Below, one piece after another: positions 32,243-44,584 of a DNA stretch of 64,000 nt. Both the position numbers and the translations under genes were made by a program. Within the stretch, counting starts at the first letter, position 1, and each line of letters opens with the position of its first letter. Source of the stretch: Rhizoclosmatium globosum (Eukaryota > Chytridiomycota > Chytridiomycetes > Chytridiales > Chytriomycetaceae); contig MCGO01000013.1 of NCBI GenBank assembly GCA_002104985.1, positions 62,001 to 126,000 on the forward strand, given 5' to 3'. The notes below the pieces were generated by a model. That model saw only the letters and a list, made by a program, of their open reading frames with translations. It was not told the origin of the DNA and made no database searches.

Positions 32243-34198
32243 TCAAACAACTTGTGGAGTACTCTGCGAACTCAACCTCGACAGCCGCCCTTCCATCGCA
32301 GAAACAGCACCAGCAAGTCCCCTCCTCACCCCTTCCATCGCCTCAAGCAACGGCACAACTGCAGGCCCAACTCCACCCAATTTATCAATCGTCTCCTTCA
32401 ACAACGGCAACGCCTTCTCAAACCACCCTTCCCTTGCATACAAATTCGCCAGAATTGTAATACTCTCCACAGTCTCTGGATGCGTCGGCCCAAGAACCCT
32501 CTTCTGCGCTTGAATCGCTTCAAGAAACAACGGCTCCGCTTGATCCAACCTCCCCCTCGACACGTAAAACTGCGCCAAGTTGAACGTAGCGTTGATCGTA
32601 TCCACGTGGTCAGACCCCAGTGCGCGCTGTGACGCGAGACAGCATTGTAGGAGGAGTGGTTCGGCGCTTTCGAAGCGAGTTTGGGAAATGTAGACGAGGG
32701 CGAGTGTGCCGAGTGTGACGAGGGTTTGTTCGTGGGTTTCGCCGAGGACTTGTTTTTGCTTTTGGAGGCATTGGAAGAGGATGTGTTCGGCGGCGTGGAG
32801 GTTTCCGGAGAGGCGGTGGAAGTTTGCGAGGGCGTACATGTATTGGGCGGAGGATTGGGGGGATGGGTTGTTGGCGATTTGTTGTTGGAGGGTGAAGGTG
32901 ATCCAGGAAGCGAGGAGGTGGGAGAGGGTGCGGTTGACTGTTGGAATGGGGTTGTCACGAGTGAGAATGTGGAGTAAGGTTTGTTTGTCGGTTGGTGTTG
33001 TTGTCGCACTCATTTCACAGTCAATTGATCCGACTATAGCATGATTTGAATTTAGTAATGTGTGCGAGATATTGACCAGAGAGGGAGATTTAGGTGGGCA
33101 CTAATAAACCATCCCGTTCTTCCTCTCTCCGTACTAATAACTATCAACACTAAACATGGTACATACCATACCCACAGAAACGTCCAGAATCCAACTTGAA
33201 CTCCTCCAAAAACCACTCCAACCCTTTCTGACTAATAGCGATATTCAATCTCCCAGCCCCAGCACCCACCCACGCCTCAAACAGACACCAAGTACGAACA
33301 AGCGGAATAGGATTCGCCCAATCCAGAACCAACACCGTATTCCCAATCTTTTGAATCTTTCTCTGGGTATATTCGAACCAAGCCAGGTCCCGCTCAGCAG
33401 TAGAATGCTGAGAAAGCGAGAAAATATCAATCCAGACAATCGTAGAGAAAGCGTTCAAGTTGTTTGACAAAGCCCACGACTCCAACGCATCCACCAGTCC
33501 CAAAAACGAGGACGAGTGAGAGTGAGATATAAAGTACTGTGCATCCTGGACAAGCGATGCATTCGAGTTCAGGGTCATGTATCCACAGAGAGACACGTTT
33601 GAAGCAGATGTCATTGGACGGATGAACTTGTCAACGACTTGGGCTGTTGAGAGACCTGCCAGAGCTGCACGTCCACCGAACTGGTTTACGAGAGTGTATA
33701 GATGGTTTACGGGGAGACCCTTTGCGAGGACGGAAGCGTGGGTGGTGGGCTGACAGGGGTAGTCTAATTAGTTGTTATTGGGGCAGTGGAAGAGACGGTA
33801 CCGGTGGTGCCTGAGGCGTCTCGGATCGTTCGCTGATTGATTCGGGTGTTGCGCGGGAAGACTGGAAGGGGGAGAAGGTTAGATGCCAGGGCTAAATTGG
33901 ATGGGTGGGCTCGCTGGAAGATGGACAGACGGGATATGCACGTAACTGTTGAAGATAGTGTAACCATGGGTGGTGGTGTCATTGATTCATACTGCATTGA
34001 TCTCTGATTGTGGCAGTGGGTACATTGGATACTGTTAGTCCACTGTTGCTACTATCTGGCAGTAACAAGGGTGTAGCTACTCACAGATTCTCTGAATGTG
34101 GGTGAGTATCCAAAGGGAGAGTCCAGTGACCGCGTTCGTGCTGCCAATGAAGGGACTGCCGATGGTGGCCTCGATGGTGAGGACTCTGTGTTGCCCAT
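32243..34198 (-). CDS. N-myristoylated TPR protein with kinesin-light-chain-type repeats
   Basis: About four exons. The start at 34198 is MGNTESSPSRPPS, a good N-myristoylation sequence (Gly2, Ser6). The second exon is Ser/Pro-rich. The third (PTTHASVLAKGLP, NQFGGRAALAGLSTAQVVDK) leads into a domain with QYFISHSHSSSFLGLVDAL, FSTIVWIDIFSLSQHS and NPIPLVRTWCLFEAWV, a TIR-like alpha/beta region common before TPR arrays in many eukaryotes. After an intron (33033-about 33160) come three to four TPR_12-type repeats (AEHILFQCLQKQKQVLGE, AEPLFLEAIQAQKRVLGP). It probably tethers partners at a membrane. The last intron was placed on phase (TTC codon split). Confidence 0.7.
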
Positions 34199-34608
34199 TC
34201 GAATGTCAGTCTTTTTCTGTTCCCCCAACCAAAGTCCAACTGAAACCAACTCGAAACACGAATGAACTTACCCCTGAAACACGTTATTAATGTGCTGGAA
34301 TGTTGTTATTTTAGGGAGGAGAGAGGATGGCCCAAAAGAATGCATCCATAAAAAGCCTTTCAGACCACCAGCTCACACTTGCACTTATTAATTGTGTAAA
34401 AAGAACGTATCATTGCAGCTCGTCGTTGGTATTATCATTGTAGACTGACCATCGTGCTGGATTCTCTTTACCTGATCTGTGTTGCATCAGACTTCAAAAT
34501 TGAAATATAACTTGTTCTTCTTGATTTCCTTCTTCACTGGCGGCACCGTCATGTTTTTCAAGAGTTCCAAGAGATAAGAGTTCAAACAAAATCTCTCGAA
34601 AAGAAAAG
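34199..34608. other. Divergent promoter region
   Basis: About 410 bp between the TPR gene (minus) and the tectonin-GH5 gene (plus). A TATA-like CCATAAAAAGCC lies near 34347. No gene was seen. Confidence 0.4.
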
Positions 34609-37533
34609 ATGTTGATTGGTACCAATCTGGTGCGTCTTGCCCTTGTTGGTCTGGCAGCATCGATACCACTTTCTGAAGTTGTTCAAGGTGGATCAGAGGC
34701 TCGAGTAGGTTCAGATGGTGAGTACGAATACCAAGTGTGAATTGATGAATTGAGGGATTGATAGCTTGTTTCGATCGCTGTCACCTTCCTCTCTTCTCTT
34801 TCTTTCCCTTATCATCTAGGGGAAATGTATCTAATTAGATCATTCATTCGTAGGCCAAGCTGATCAATCCTTCGATCGAATCAACGGAGCCATCTTGCAA
34901 TCAACCACCACCACTGCCCCTGTCGCCACAACCACAACTTCATCGACTACTTCAACTACTTCAACTACTTCAACTACAAAGACTACAACCTCAACCACGA
35001 CAACTACAACCACCACTACATCCTCAGCTGCCAAACCACCAATTGCCGTTCAAGCCGCAAACATTGCCATCGCAAAAGAACCAGTCGTGGCAAAGGCAGC
35101 TCAAGTAAAGGCTCTTGCGGCAACCTCAACCAGCCAAAGTGGTGAGTCCATCTCCCTTTTGAAAGTGTTGCCTCATTTAACCCTAACACTCAATCAGTAC
35201 CTGCCCTCGTCGGAATCGCCACTGACAACACAATCATCTACAAATCCTCTATCAATGCCCCATGGACTTCTCTCGGTGTTCAAAATTTCACTGCCATCGA
35301 TGTCATCCAAACAACTGGGTATTCGTTTGTTACTGTAGGCGTCGACAACAATCTTTATTATTGCCCAACTCTCTCAATCTATGTTCACTGTGATAAAGTC
35401 CCCAATACCTCTGCTGTCAAGAGTATCGATCGCTTGAATGATGGTACATATGTTGGAGTGGGTATGGACGGTCAACTTTACACCAGAAACACTCTCTACG
35501 ATTCTCCGTGGGTCTTGGTTCCAAACTCGGGCACAGTTGTGGATATTACTGTCTTGTCAAACAATGTCATTCTTGGAACAGCCCCAGATGGAAATTTGTA
35601 CACGAAACAGACTCTTACTGCTGGATGGGTTTACTTTGGCGCATGCTGCGTTACTCGTACTACTCAACTCCCAGATGGATCTATTATTGGTGTCGGTCCC
35701 GACTTTGCATTGTACCAGAGGCAAACCCTTAACTCACCTTGGTACTACGTAGCAAATTCTGCTGGTGTCAAATCAGTTGCTTCCTTCTCCACTGCTCCCA
35801 TTTCATCCATTCCAGTCTCTATCGTGGGTGTCGCACCAGACAACTCTTTGTGGAGAAAGGCCTCCCTATATGCGCCATGGACATCCCTCGCAGGACAGAG
35901 AGCCCTCGATATGATTCAACTAGGAGACAACTCATTCGTTCTCGTCGGCCAAGACAACTTGCTATACACATGTCCTACCGCAGCCTCTACAATTGGATGC
36001 CTCCAAATTAAGGGATCAGGATCTGTCAAGAGCATCGGCCTCCTCACAGACAAGAAAACATTGCTGGGTGTTGGAATGGATGGTTACTTATACACGCGAG
36101 CTGGTCTCTACGGAAACTGGCAATTTATTCCTAATTCGGGGACTGTTATTGACATAACAGTCTTGTCGAACGGTGTGATTCTTGGAACAGGACCAGATTT
36201 GAAATTGTACACACGGCAGACCCTGACTTCTAATTGGGTGTTCATTGGGGCTTGTTGTGTGTACAGCACAGCACAATTAGATGACGGATCGATTTTAGGT
36301 GTTGGTCAGGATAACAAGCTATACACAAGACAAACTTTGACTGCTGATTGGGTTTTCGTTCCTGACTCCGGTACTGTTGTTTCAGTTGCGTCGGTTGGGT
36401 ATCTTCCTACCACTGGTATTCCAGATTACACTTCGTGTACCAAAGGAGATGTTTGTCAATCAAGCGGATTTGTTTGCTGTTTGGGTAAATTGGATCTAGA
36501 AAGTCAAAAGTATACTTGCCGTCCTTCGGGAGCTGGATCCGATTGCTTTACTGCGACTCTTTCCACACCTACGTTTGCTGGAGTGAACAGTTACTTTATT
36601 GCCAACCTCCCCGTATCCAACCAGCAGTACCTTCTCTCCTCCCTCCAACAAGCCGGAATTACCGTAGTCCGTATCTTCATCACCCAATTCGGAGTCAACG
36701 GCAAAAACACACTCGCAACAGGCCAACCCGACCTCGAACCAACCACAATCGGAGTCTACAACGACACGGTCCTCACAAACCTCGATTCCCTCCTCGCCCT
36801 CGTCCCCCAATACAACATCAAACTCATCATCGCAATGCACGACCGCTGGAACCTTGACAACACATGGGGAACCTGCGACGCATATTGCCTCAAATACTGT
36901 AAATTAGATCCCACAACCAACAAGTGCACAAGCCAAGGCGGAGCCGGATCCTTCTACACAGACCCCACAGCCCAACAATCCTTCGACAACCGCCTCGCCT
37001 ACATTTTATCCCACAAAAACCCACGCATGAACAACCGCGCGTGGAAAGATATCCCCGAATCCATATACGCCTTCGAATTCCAAAACGAGGCACAAGGATC
37101 CCTCAACCTCCCGAACCCCGACTGGTGGTGCACCCGTGCAACAAACCTCAAAAAGTTGCTCTCGAACAACGGAATCAAGATCGGGACAGGCGGTGGACAA
37201 ACTTTCGCGGACTCGATTATCGATAACAACTTCAATTGCCCGGCGTTGGATCTAATTGCGATACATAATTACGATCCAAGTGCGTGGAGCTTATTGCCAA
37301 GCGCGGTTGATAAAGCGATTGCGGCGGGGAAGATGATTGTTATAGAGGAGTTTGGACTTCCGAGTGATAAAGCGGGGACTGTTGCGGCGATTGCGCAGTT
37401 GGCAAATGATCATCGGGTTCCTTGGATGCCGTGGGAGGTTTCGACGGTTTCGCAGCCGGGAGATTTTGAGTTTTCGCCAGTGGATGGGGATGTTTGGAAC
37501 GCGTTGGCCAAGTATTCCAAGTTTGCGGTGTAA
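34609..37533 (+). CDS. Secreted tectonin propeller fused to GH5-type glycoside hydrolase
   Basis: Three exons: 34609-34717, 34854-35141 and 35198-37533. Exon 1 encodes a leader (MLIGTNLVRLALVGLAAS). Next come a Thr-rich linker, a tectonin propeller (GVGMDGQLYTRNTLYDSPW, GVGPDFALYQRQTLNSPW) and a cysteine-rich bridge (GDVCQSSGFVCCLG). The C-terminal domain of about 330 residues resembles GH5: TVVRIFITQFGVNG, LIIAMHDRWNLDNTWG, EFQNEAQG (acid/base Glu) and IVIEEFGLPSDKAG (nucleophile Glu). Mannanase-like GH5 is my best guess; the subfamily is uncertain. A lectin plus hydrolase in one chain suggests glycan-targeted degradation. Confidence 0.8.
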
Positions 37534-37711
37534 AAGTCTACTAGTCGTATTCTGGTCGCATTCAGGCGGAAGTTTTACTTTTTCATTAGATATCAGTAAT
37601 AAATTACGTACAAAGGTTTATTAGGATCTACCCCTTGTTGGTTCAACTCCTGTTCAATTCTCAGCAGAGTAAACTGACAATGATTCATGCGCTATAACAC
37701 TTGGAAAAAGC

Positions 37712-40408
37712 ATGATTCCGCTTGTATTTGCGTGCTTATTGAGTGTAGCTGGAACGGCCCCAATAAGTGTCAACTTGGATGCTGCAATCCATCAAAGAAC
37801 TGGTAAAAATTCAATTCAGCCTTAATGCTTAATTTTGACTAACTTACTCTTAGACTCTTCTTCGCTTCGACCAGCATTTATAACCAAGGAAAGAGATGTT
37901 GTGAACAACCACTCAACAACCACCGACAACGCCCCTTACATCCCTCCAACCTTGTTCTTTGGCCCAAATCATCCACACACATTCAGCGGCGCTCCAGGAA
38001 CAAAAAACGCGTGGCTCGTACGATACACAGGTCCCCTCATAACCCAAGTCACCGTCCAACCCCTGTACTATGGAACCGTAAACTTCGCCTTCGAAATCGA
38101 TCAATTCTACGCCGGAATCACACAATCCCCATGGATGGACATCATGTCCCAATATTCCGTCTCTCGAGGCACAAGCTCCCCACACATCTCAGTCTCACAG
38201 TCAATGGATTACTCAAAGGGTTATTTCTCAGACGAACTGGATATCCAGCCGTACTTGAAATCTCTCGTGAAATCTGGAGTCATAACTCCAACGGCGAACG
38301 CGTATTTCCCAGTGCATTTCGCAGCAGGGTTGAAGATCTACGCATTTGGGGAGTATTCATGTTCGAGTTGGTGTGGGTATCACGGAGTGATTGATATCTC
38401 CGCGTTGAATGTTGGGACGCAGTATTTGTGGTACGGAGTGTTACCAGACCTGACGGATTCACAGTGTCGGTGTCATGCTGGGCAAGGATCGTTAGCGGAC
38501 ACGCTTTCCGTTGCGTCGCATGAACTTGCAGAGGCTGTGACGGATCCGCTTCCTGGTGCGGGATGGTATGACTGGAATAATGATTTGAATGGGAATCAGT
38601 GGGCGGGGATTGGAGATATTTGTTCTTGGAGGTTAGGGACGACGGTTGGTTTGAATGGGCAGGTGTTCACTGTACAGAAGTTGTGGTCGAATAAGGATTT
38701 GGCTTGTGAAGTGATGACTACAACTACAACAACTACGAGTAGCACGTCTTCGACAACATCATCTTCTAGTAGCACCTCAACATCTACTTCGACCAGTTCT
38801 AGTACCACTACCTCAAGCTCATCATCCACAACAAGTACGTCGACAAGTACTTCTTCAACGAGCTCCAGTACTACCTCAAGCTCATCATCCACAACAAGTA
38901 CGTCGACAAGTACTTCTTCAACGAGCTCCAGTACTACCTCAAGCTCATCATCCACGAGTTCAACATCTACTACTTCTAAGACTACTTCTTCGACAAGCTC
39001 CAGCACCACATCATCAACTAGTTCTTCGAGCACATCTACCAGCACGTCTTCAACGAGCTCGAGTACCACATCAAGCTCTTCGTCCACTACCAGCACTTCT
39101 AGAACTACGACATCAACGAGCACCAGTACCACTTCAAGCTCTTCATCCACCAGCAGCACGTCTACTAGTACTTCTTCAACCAGCACAAGTACAACGTCGA
39201 GCTCTTTATCTACGAGTACCACATCAACCAGTTCGTCGACTACCACATCTAAAACAACATCGTCGACAAGCTCTAGCTCCACTTCAAGCACTTCATCTAC
39301 CAGTTCAACTTCTACCAGCTCGACATCAAGTACATCAACCAGCACTTCTTCAACAAGCTCCAGCTCCACGACCTCAACATCTAGTACTTCGACTAGTTCA
39401 TCTTCAACCAGTACTAGTACCTCAAGCTCATCATCAAGTACAACATCAACCAGTTCCTCAACGTCCACATCCTCAACAAGCTCTAGTTCCACATCAAGCA
39501 CTTCGTCTTCCAGTACAACTTCTACATCTAGTTCATCAACTAGTACTTCGTCTACAAGCTCAACTTCCACAAGCTCAACTTCCAGTACTTCAACCAGTAC
39601 ATCTTCAACAACTTCAAGAACCACATCCAGCACTTCATCCACCAGCTCAACATCCACAAGCTCGACGTCTACCACATCGACAAGTACTTCATCTACATCC
39701 AGCTCAACATCAAACACGTCAACTAGTACTACGACAATAACAACATCTTCGACTAGTTCAACCACAACTTTGTCCTCCACATCTCAAACAACATCTTCAA
39801 CGAGCAGTAAAACAACGTCTACAACCACTTCCACAAGCACCAGCTCTTCAACATCCTCATCGCAGCTCCACAACATCAAGTAGTACTACCACAACAACAA
39901 GTACGTAAAGGCTTTCCTTTTAATATATCCTCTTCAATTCAATTTTGACTCCCCAATAAATTAAGTTTCCCCCACACCTACACTCTGGATTCCTCTCCCA
40001 TACGTACAATACAACGGGAACGACATGCAAATACTTACTTCCACTGTTGCCGAATGCCTCAAGAAATGCTCCTCAACTCCAAACTGCAAAGGAGCTGTAT
40101 ACTTCAAAAGCTCAAACTTTTGTCTGTTGAAATCATCACTTACAGCGACATCCCCGACTCTTAACGATGATGTCGTTACGTATGTGCCTAATGGCGGGTT
40201 AGCGGCTGGACTTATTTATTGGGAAGGTACGACTTCGTCTGTGTTTACGTTTGGGCCAGAAGATTGCCGAAGTAAATGTTTCGCGACCAGTGGGTGTGTG
40301 GCGGCGATGTACGTTTTGATTCCGAGTTTGTGTTTGATGAAGTCGGAGGTGAAGGGGATTGTAACGGTTGTTCCTGAGTTTGCTGCTGTTTTGGTCGTTC
40401 CAAAGTAA
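37712..40408 (+). CDS. Secreted protein: protease-like head, Ser/Thr mucin stalk, PAN domains
   Basis: Exon 1 (37712-37802) encodes a leader (MIPLVFACLLSVAGTA). Exon 2 starts at 37854. The head domain (LFFGPNHPHTFSG, SVASHELAEAVTDP, GIGDICSWRLG) resembles secreted Exordium-like or HExxxE metallo-type domains; catalysis is unproven. A stalk of about 380 residues is almost only Ser and Thr (38720-39900). After an intron near 39,900-39,965 come two PAN/Apple-like units (ECLKKCSSTPNCKGAVYF, DCRSKCFATSGCVAAMYV). Passage from stalk to next exon needs a frame change near 39,810-39,870. A 49-nt intron with a weak GTCTAC donor would do it. A cell-surface or extracellular role is inferred. Confidence 0.65.
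38818..38943 (+). repeat. Exact 63-bp tandem duplication in the Ser/Thr stalk
   Basis: Two identical 63-bp units (38818-38880 and 38881-38943) encode 21 Ser/Thr residues each. Exact identity in an otherwise degenerate low-complexity region indicates recent expansion. The length keeps frame. Confidence 0.85.
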
Positions 40409-40527
40409 TGCAGATGATTTATAATGAAGAAGTAAAAGGATTGTCTGTTTTCATATATTGAAGTTGACACCAAATCCACCTACAATCCATCAAATCATCA
40501 TCCGCATCACAACAACATCTCCAAATT

Positions 40528-41420
40528 TTAAAGAACCTTCTTATTCTTGAAGAAAGTCCTCAAATAATGCAGCTGCCATCCAGCAGCACCAACAAGCACG
40601 ATAATCGACAAAGTGCTCAACCACGCAACCCTCGAATTCGTGCTCTCATTCACATCACGCATTTTCTCTTCCTGCGCCTTCAAAACATCCATCTCCTTGA
40701 CAAGTTCGTTTGAAATCCGTTCGAGTCGGTATACCTCGAGTTCAAGGGGTTCCAAGTTCTTTTTGGTTTCGGAAAAGTCTTCGGCTTCGGCACCCGTGTC
40801 GACGTGGAGAGAGATGAGACGTTTGTGGTTCATTGATTCGTGGTAGGCTAATTTAAAACGTGTCAAAAGTTGGAGGCGGAGAAGAGCGGGGTCATAAAAG
40901 AGCCTCGATTGAGGATTGAGAGGGAAAGGTCTGATAGGGATTTATGAGGCAGGACATGCTTTGGTACCTTGTTGAGTGTTTGTGTTTGTGAAGCAATAGT
41001 GAATGTTTGCAGTTTCGTGAGTGTTGAAGGTAAACTTCTGGGAGCCTTCACTGACACTGTTCTTGTCTAATTAAATGATGTAGCTTAGTTATCTTCTCAA
41101 AGAGAGAATGTGTGGGTCGACATACGATAATACTTTGAGGCAATAGTAGCATCGTCAAAGATCTGTCCATTGGGCAAAGAGAGCCCTCGTTAGACCCTTC
41201 CTAGCATTAATACCTAATTAAAACATACTTCGACGTCAATCCGCTGCGATCCGTGCGGATCCGGGCCGACTTCATAGTGCCCAACCACCAGTGTGTCAGT
41301 GGTAATGTACTGCTTCACACAGCGCCGGAAGCCACCCGGTGGTGCTGATGTCAGCTCAAACTTGATGGCAGTTGCGACGGTGGAGAGAAGAACGACGAGA
41401 AACGCTATCGAAGTCTGCAT
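40528..41420 (-). CDS. p24 family cargo receptor (Erv25/TMED10-like)
   Basis: Four exons with short introns near 41.2, 41.08 and 40.9 kb; splicing at GTATGT and CAG sites restores frame. The start MQTSIAFLVVLLSTVATAI is a signal peptide. A GOLD domain follows (FELTSAPPGGFRRCVKQYI, QKFTFNTHETANIHYCF with its paired Cys), then a coiled coil (LEPLELEVYRLERISNELVK), one transmembrane helix (LSTLSIIVLVGAAGW) and a short basic tail (FFKNKKVL). The order matches p24 proteins of COPI/COPII vesicles. About 215 residues is usual for the family. Confidence 0.9.
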
Positions 41421-41482
41421 TTTTGATGTTTAAACAGAAGGTGGAACAAATGTAGAACTATTTAATCCAATTAATTAACATT

Positions 41483-44204
41483 CTACGTTCTAACATTGGA
41501 CGATGATCCAGCTCCCTCAGATGGAGCTTGGCTTAACAAGGATCCTACTCCAAATGTAAAAGGCTGGTTCAGTAGTTTGCCATTCCCAACGGCGTTAGAT
41601 CCCCTCTGACTGTCAACAGCAGTACTATCCGAACTCCGTTGCTCAAAACTAGTCCTCACAATTGTTGGAGTCGTCAATGAAATCGGGCTATTGTATAAGT
41701 CACTGAACGCATTCCATAATCCACTCAACAACCCCGCCTCCCTCCTCTGCTTCAACAAGCCTGAATCCACTTCATCTCCAACATTCCGTCTTGTTAAATA
41801 CTTTGTTTTCCCACCAAGTTTACTTAACGCGAGGTGAATGTTTGCTTTCACAACCTGTTCACCACGAGTTCGTGACGGTGTTTCCATGAATTCGATAAAG
41901 TGGACAGTAGATGTTTCATAACCAGCAGCAAGTTTGAGTGTATACAGGAAGTCGCAAAAGTCAGTGTTTTCAGGAGTTCGTTGAATGTCAGAAAGCGGAA
42001 GGACAAGAGATCGGCCAAAGAGAAGCATGTCTTGCTGGATGCGATATTGTTGCTGTGCAGGAAACATTGGGAGAAGATCATTGACTATTAGCAGAAATGT
42101 TAGTATAAGAGAATTCCTCAGCTGTCAACTTACTCAGAGCACCCCAAGACCCACCATCAAAAGACTTTAACCCCTTGAAATCTTCAACGCTCAAATCCAT
42201 CTGCTCTCCCTCCGCATTTAATCTTCCCTTCCCTGTAACGCTTCCAGGGGCCACAAAGGCCTCCCCATCCTTCCTCAGCATCCCTCCTCCAAGCCTCTCA
42301 ACAGCAGTATCTTCAACCATTTTCTGTCTCTGAACCCCACCACCACCGTTCACCTCATTCTCCCGAATCTGTTGCGACCTCCCCTTCCCCTTCTCACTCC
42401 CAACAAGCCCCCTCAAATTCTCAGCAACACTCCCAAATCCAGGCCGTCCCATCGGATTCGCGTCCCAACACGCCCGCATAACTCTCCAAACCGCCGGTCC
42501 CGTCTTCCGAAACGCGCTCCCAGAAGGCCACTGCGGCCTAACATTGTTATGCACAACGGCTTGGTACACCAACGCGTCCGGGATCTCAGTGAGTGGGACT
42601 TCCCCGTGCGATACGATTTCGTAAGCGAGCATGGCGAATGCGTATGTGTCGACTGGTTGTGAGAGCGGGCTTCCTTGGAGTCGTTCAGGAGACATCCAGC
42701 GGAGAGTTCCGCCGAAGGATTGAGATGACGCTGCTGCTGCTGATGTTTTTCGGGTTGTTGTGAATTGCTTTAAGGATGCGAAACCAAAGTCTGCAATGTG
42801 GGCGGTTCCATGGGCGTCGATCTTTTCAATTGTGTGAAGTGGTTTGTGAGAACGGAGGATGATGGAATCAAAGGGAGAACTTACGAGAACGTTGACGGCT
42901 TTAAGGTCTCCATGTACGACGCCGCGGGAGTGTAGGTACTGCATTCCAAGACTGACTTGGTACAAAACACGAATACCGTGTGGTTCCAAGTCTTCTTGCG
43001 GTACGGAATCAAGATACTGCAGCGCGTGACCGCGCTCCATAAAAGGCATCACCATGAAAGGCCGTTCAGCGGTCGCACATGCACCAAGAAGTGGGAGAAT
43101 GTGTGGGTGGCGTAACGGGTGCCATGTGTTGACTTCTCGAAGAAAGTCTTGACGGAGACGAGAGGTTTCTAGCTTTAGGTGAAGGCGTTTGATGGCGACT
43201 CGAGTGTGTGAGAGCCAAGTTGCTGAAAGGACTTCGGCGAAACCGCCAGTTGCGATGGGAGGGCTGTGAATATCGATTTCCCATGAGGTGAGGGTCCATG
43301 GTGGAGGAGTTGTTGGAGCCGTTGGAGAAGTCGGATCTGTTGTGGTTGATCTGAATTCATTTATAAGAAACGTATTCCATAACTATTTGAAGACCTCACC
43401 TCCTCAAACAGGCCAACGCTCTTTCCATAAAGATTCGATCCATATCCTTTTCCTTTCCTACTTCTTTACCCTTATCGGAATTACTCGCTCCATTCGCTGC
43501 CGTCATTTTCTGAATGTGATCCACAAGACCCTTTTGAAGAGCATCAATCGCCTCCAAGTATTCCACCCTCTGTAATTCTAAGGCATTCAAAATCTTATAG
43601 TCATTATCCACAAGATGCTGAAGCGTATGATCCAGCTCCTCAAGGTCAAGTCTTCTATCCTCCCGATCCTCTTGAGCCCACTCCGACTGATCCAACTGAA
43701 CGGCCAACGACAAATCATTCGCAATAGAATGCAATGACTGTGAAAGCACGGCAATCCTGGAATTGATTGTATCCTTGTTCACGTATGAATACATGAACTT
43801 TGCATTTGACAGTTTCTCAATTGTTTCAACCAAGTTCTTTGCAGCAGCCAACAGCGCCGATGAAATCAACAGTTTTCTGTTAGAATCGGCGACTTTCGTG
43901 GCGGCGGAGGCGAGGAAAGTAAAGCGATCCAAAAGGCGGCGCAGTGAAGATTTGTTTGTTGCGACTGAGGATACTTTTGAGGCTATTTCTGAAGTGAGGA
44001 ATGTTGCGTGTCGAATGTTCTGTTTTTATGTTGAAAGTGAGTGGTTAATTAATAAGGTGGGACTGGTTTGGGTTTGGGGTTACCTGGTCTGCCTGGTCTG
44101 CCGAGCTGTTAGTGCTCTCTATGCTCATTGTGCTTAAGATGGAAGTGAGGGTGGCTTGGTCCTGAGACAGCACTGAGGAAGATGAGGACGATGAAGGGGC
44201 CATC
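41483..44204 (-). CDS. Protein kinase with N-terminal helical domain
   Basis: Start ATG 44204 (MAPSSSSSSSVLSQDQAT). Exon 2 (from about 44050) encodes a helical bundle of about 200 residues (VADSNRKLLISSALLAAAKN, LVETIEKLSNAKFMYSYVN). The kinase follows: glycine loop PIATGGFAEVLSATW, VAIKRL lysine, HGDLKAVNVL catalytic loop, DFGFAS, and RWMSPERLQG. It resembles tyrosine-kinase-like kinases. A C-terminal exon (42067-41483) adds about 195 residues of unknown fold. Helical N-terminus plus kinase recalls MLKL-like layouts, but this is superficial. The loop has HGD in place of HRD. Confidence 0.75.
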
Positions 44205-44584
44205 GGATTCAGAGCTTGGGTTTCAAGAGGAGATTTCGTGGGACACCTTTCATCAACAACCTCATTCAGTCCTCCTCCAACATTAGAAGAGTGGCTCAAT
44301 AAGCATTTTTGGCTATAGTAAAGTCAACGGAACATTCTCTGATTGGCGACCTTCATAATCAGCATTCCTCCTATCAAAATTAAAAGAAGTTCCAAATAAC
44401 AGCATCGTGTTCTTTGGGGTCTTCATAACAGTCCCAAGCCTTATTCCGTACCCAAATTAATTCTTCACTGCAGTTGAATGTACGCACTCTTCCTGGTCGA
44501 ATTACTAGGCATTCCTTCAAATTTATCTAACTTCATTTAGTAGTACACTGGACCTTCATCAAGACCACTAAACAATTGAACAAA
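44205..44584. other. Divergent promoter region
   Basis: Between the kinase (minus) and first lectin gene (plus). No gene was seen. The minus-strand reading frame continues upstream of the kinase ATG, but only with a non-ATG start. Confidence 0.35.

Noticed and set aside
38596..39780. 394-codon minus-strand frame rich in Val, Glu and Asp
   Set aside because: It is the antisense shadow of the Ser/Thr stalk; low-complexity codons give a long open frame with no domain.
41150..41240. Frame break in the p24 gene
   Set aside because: A 65-nt intron ending at CCAATGGACAG joins QRIDVE to IFDDATIASKYY in frame.
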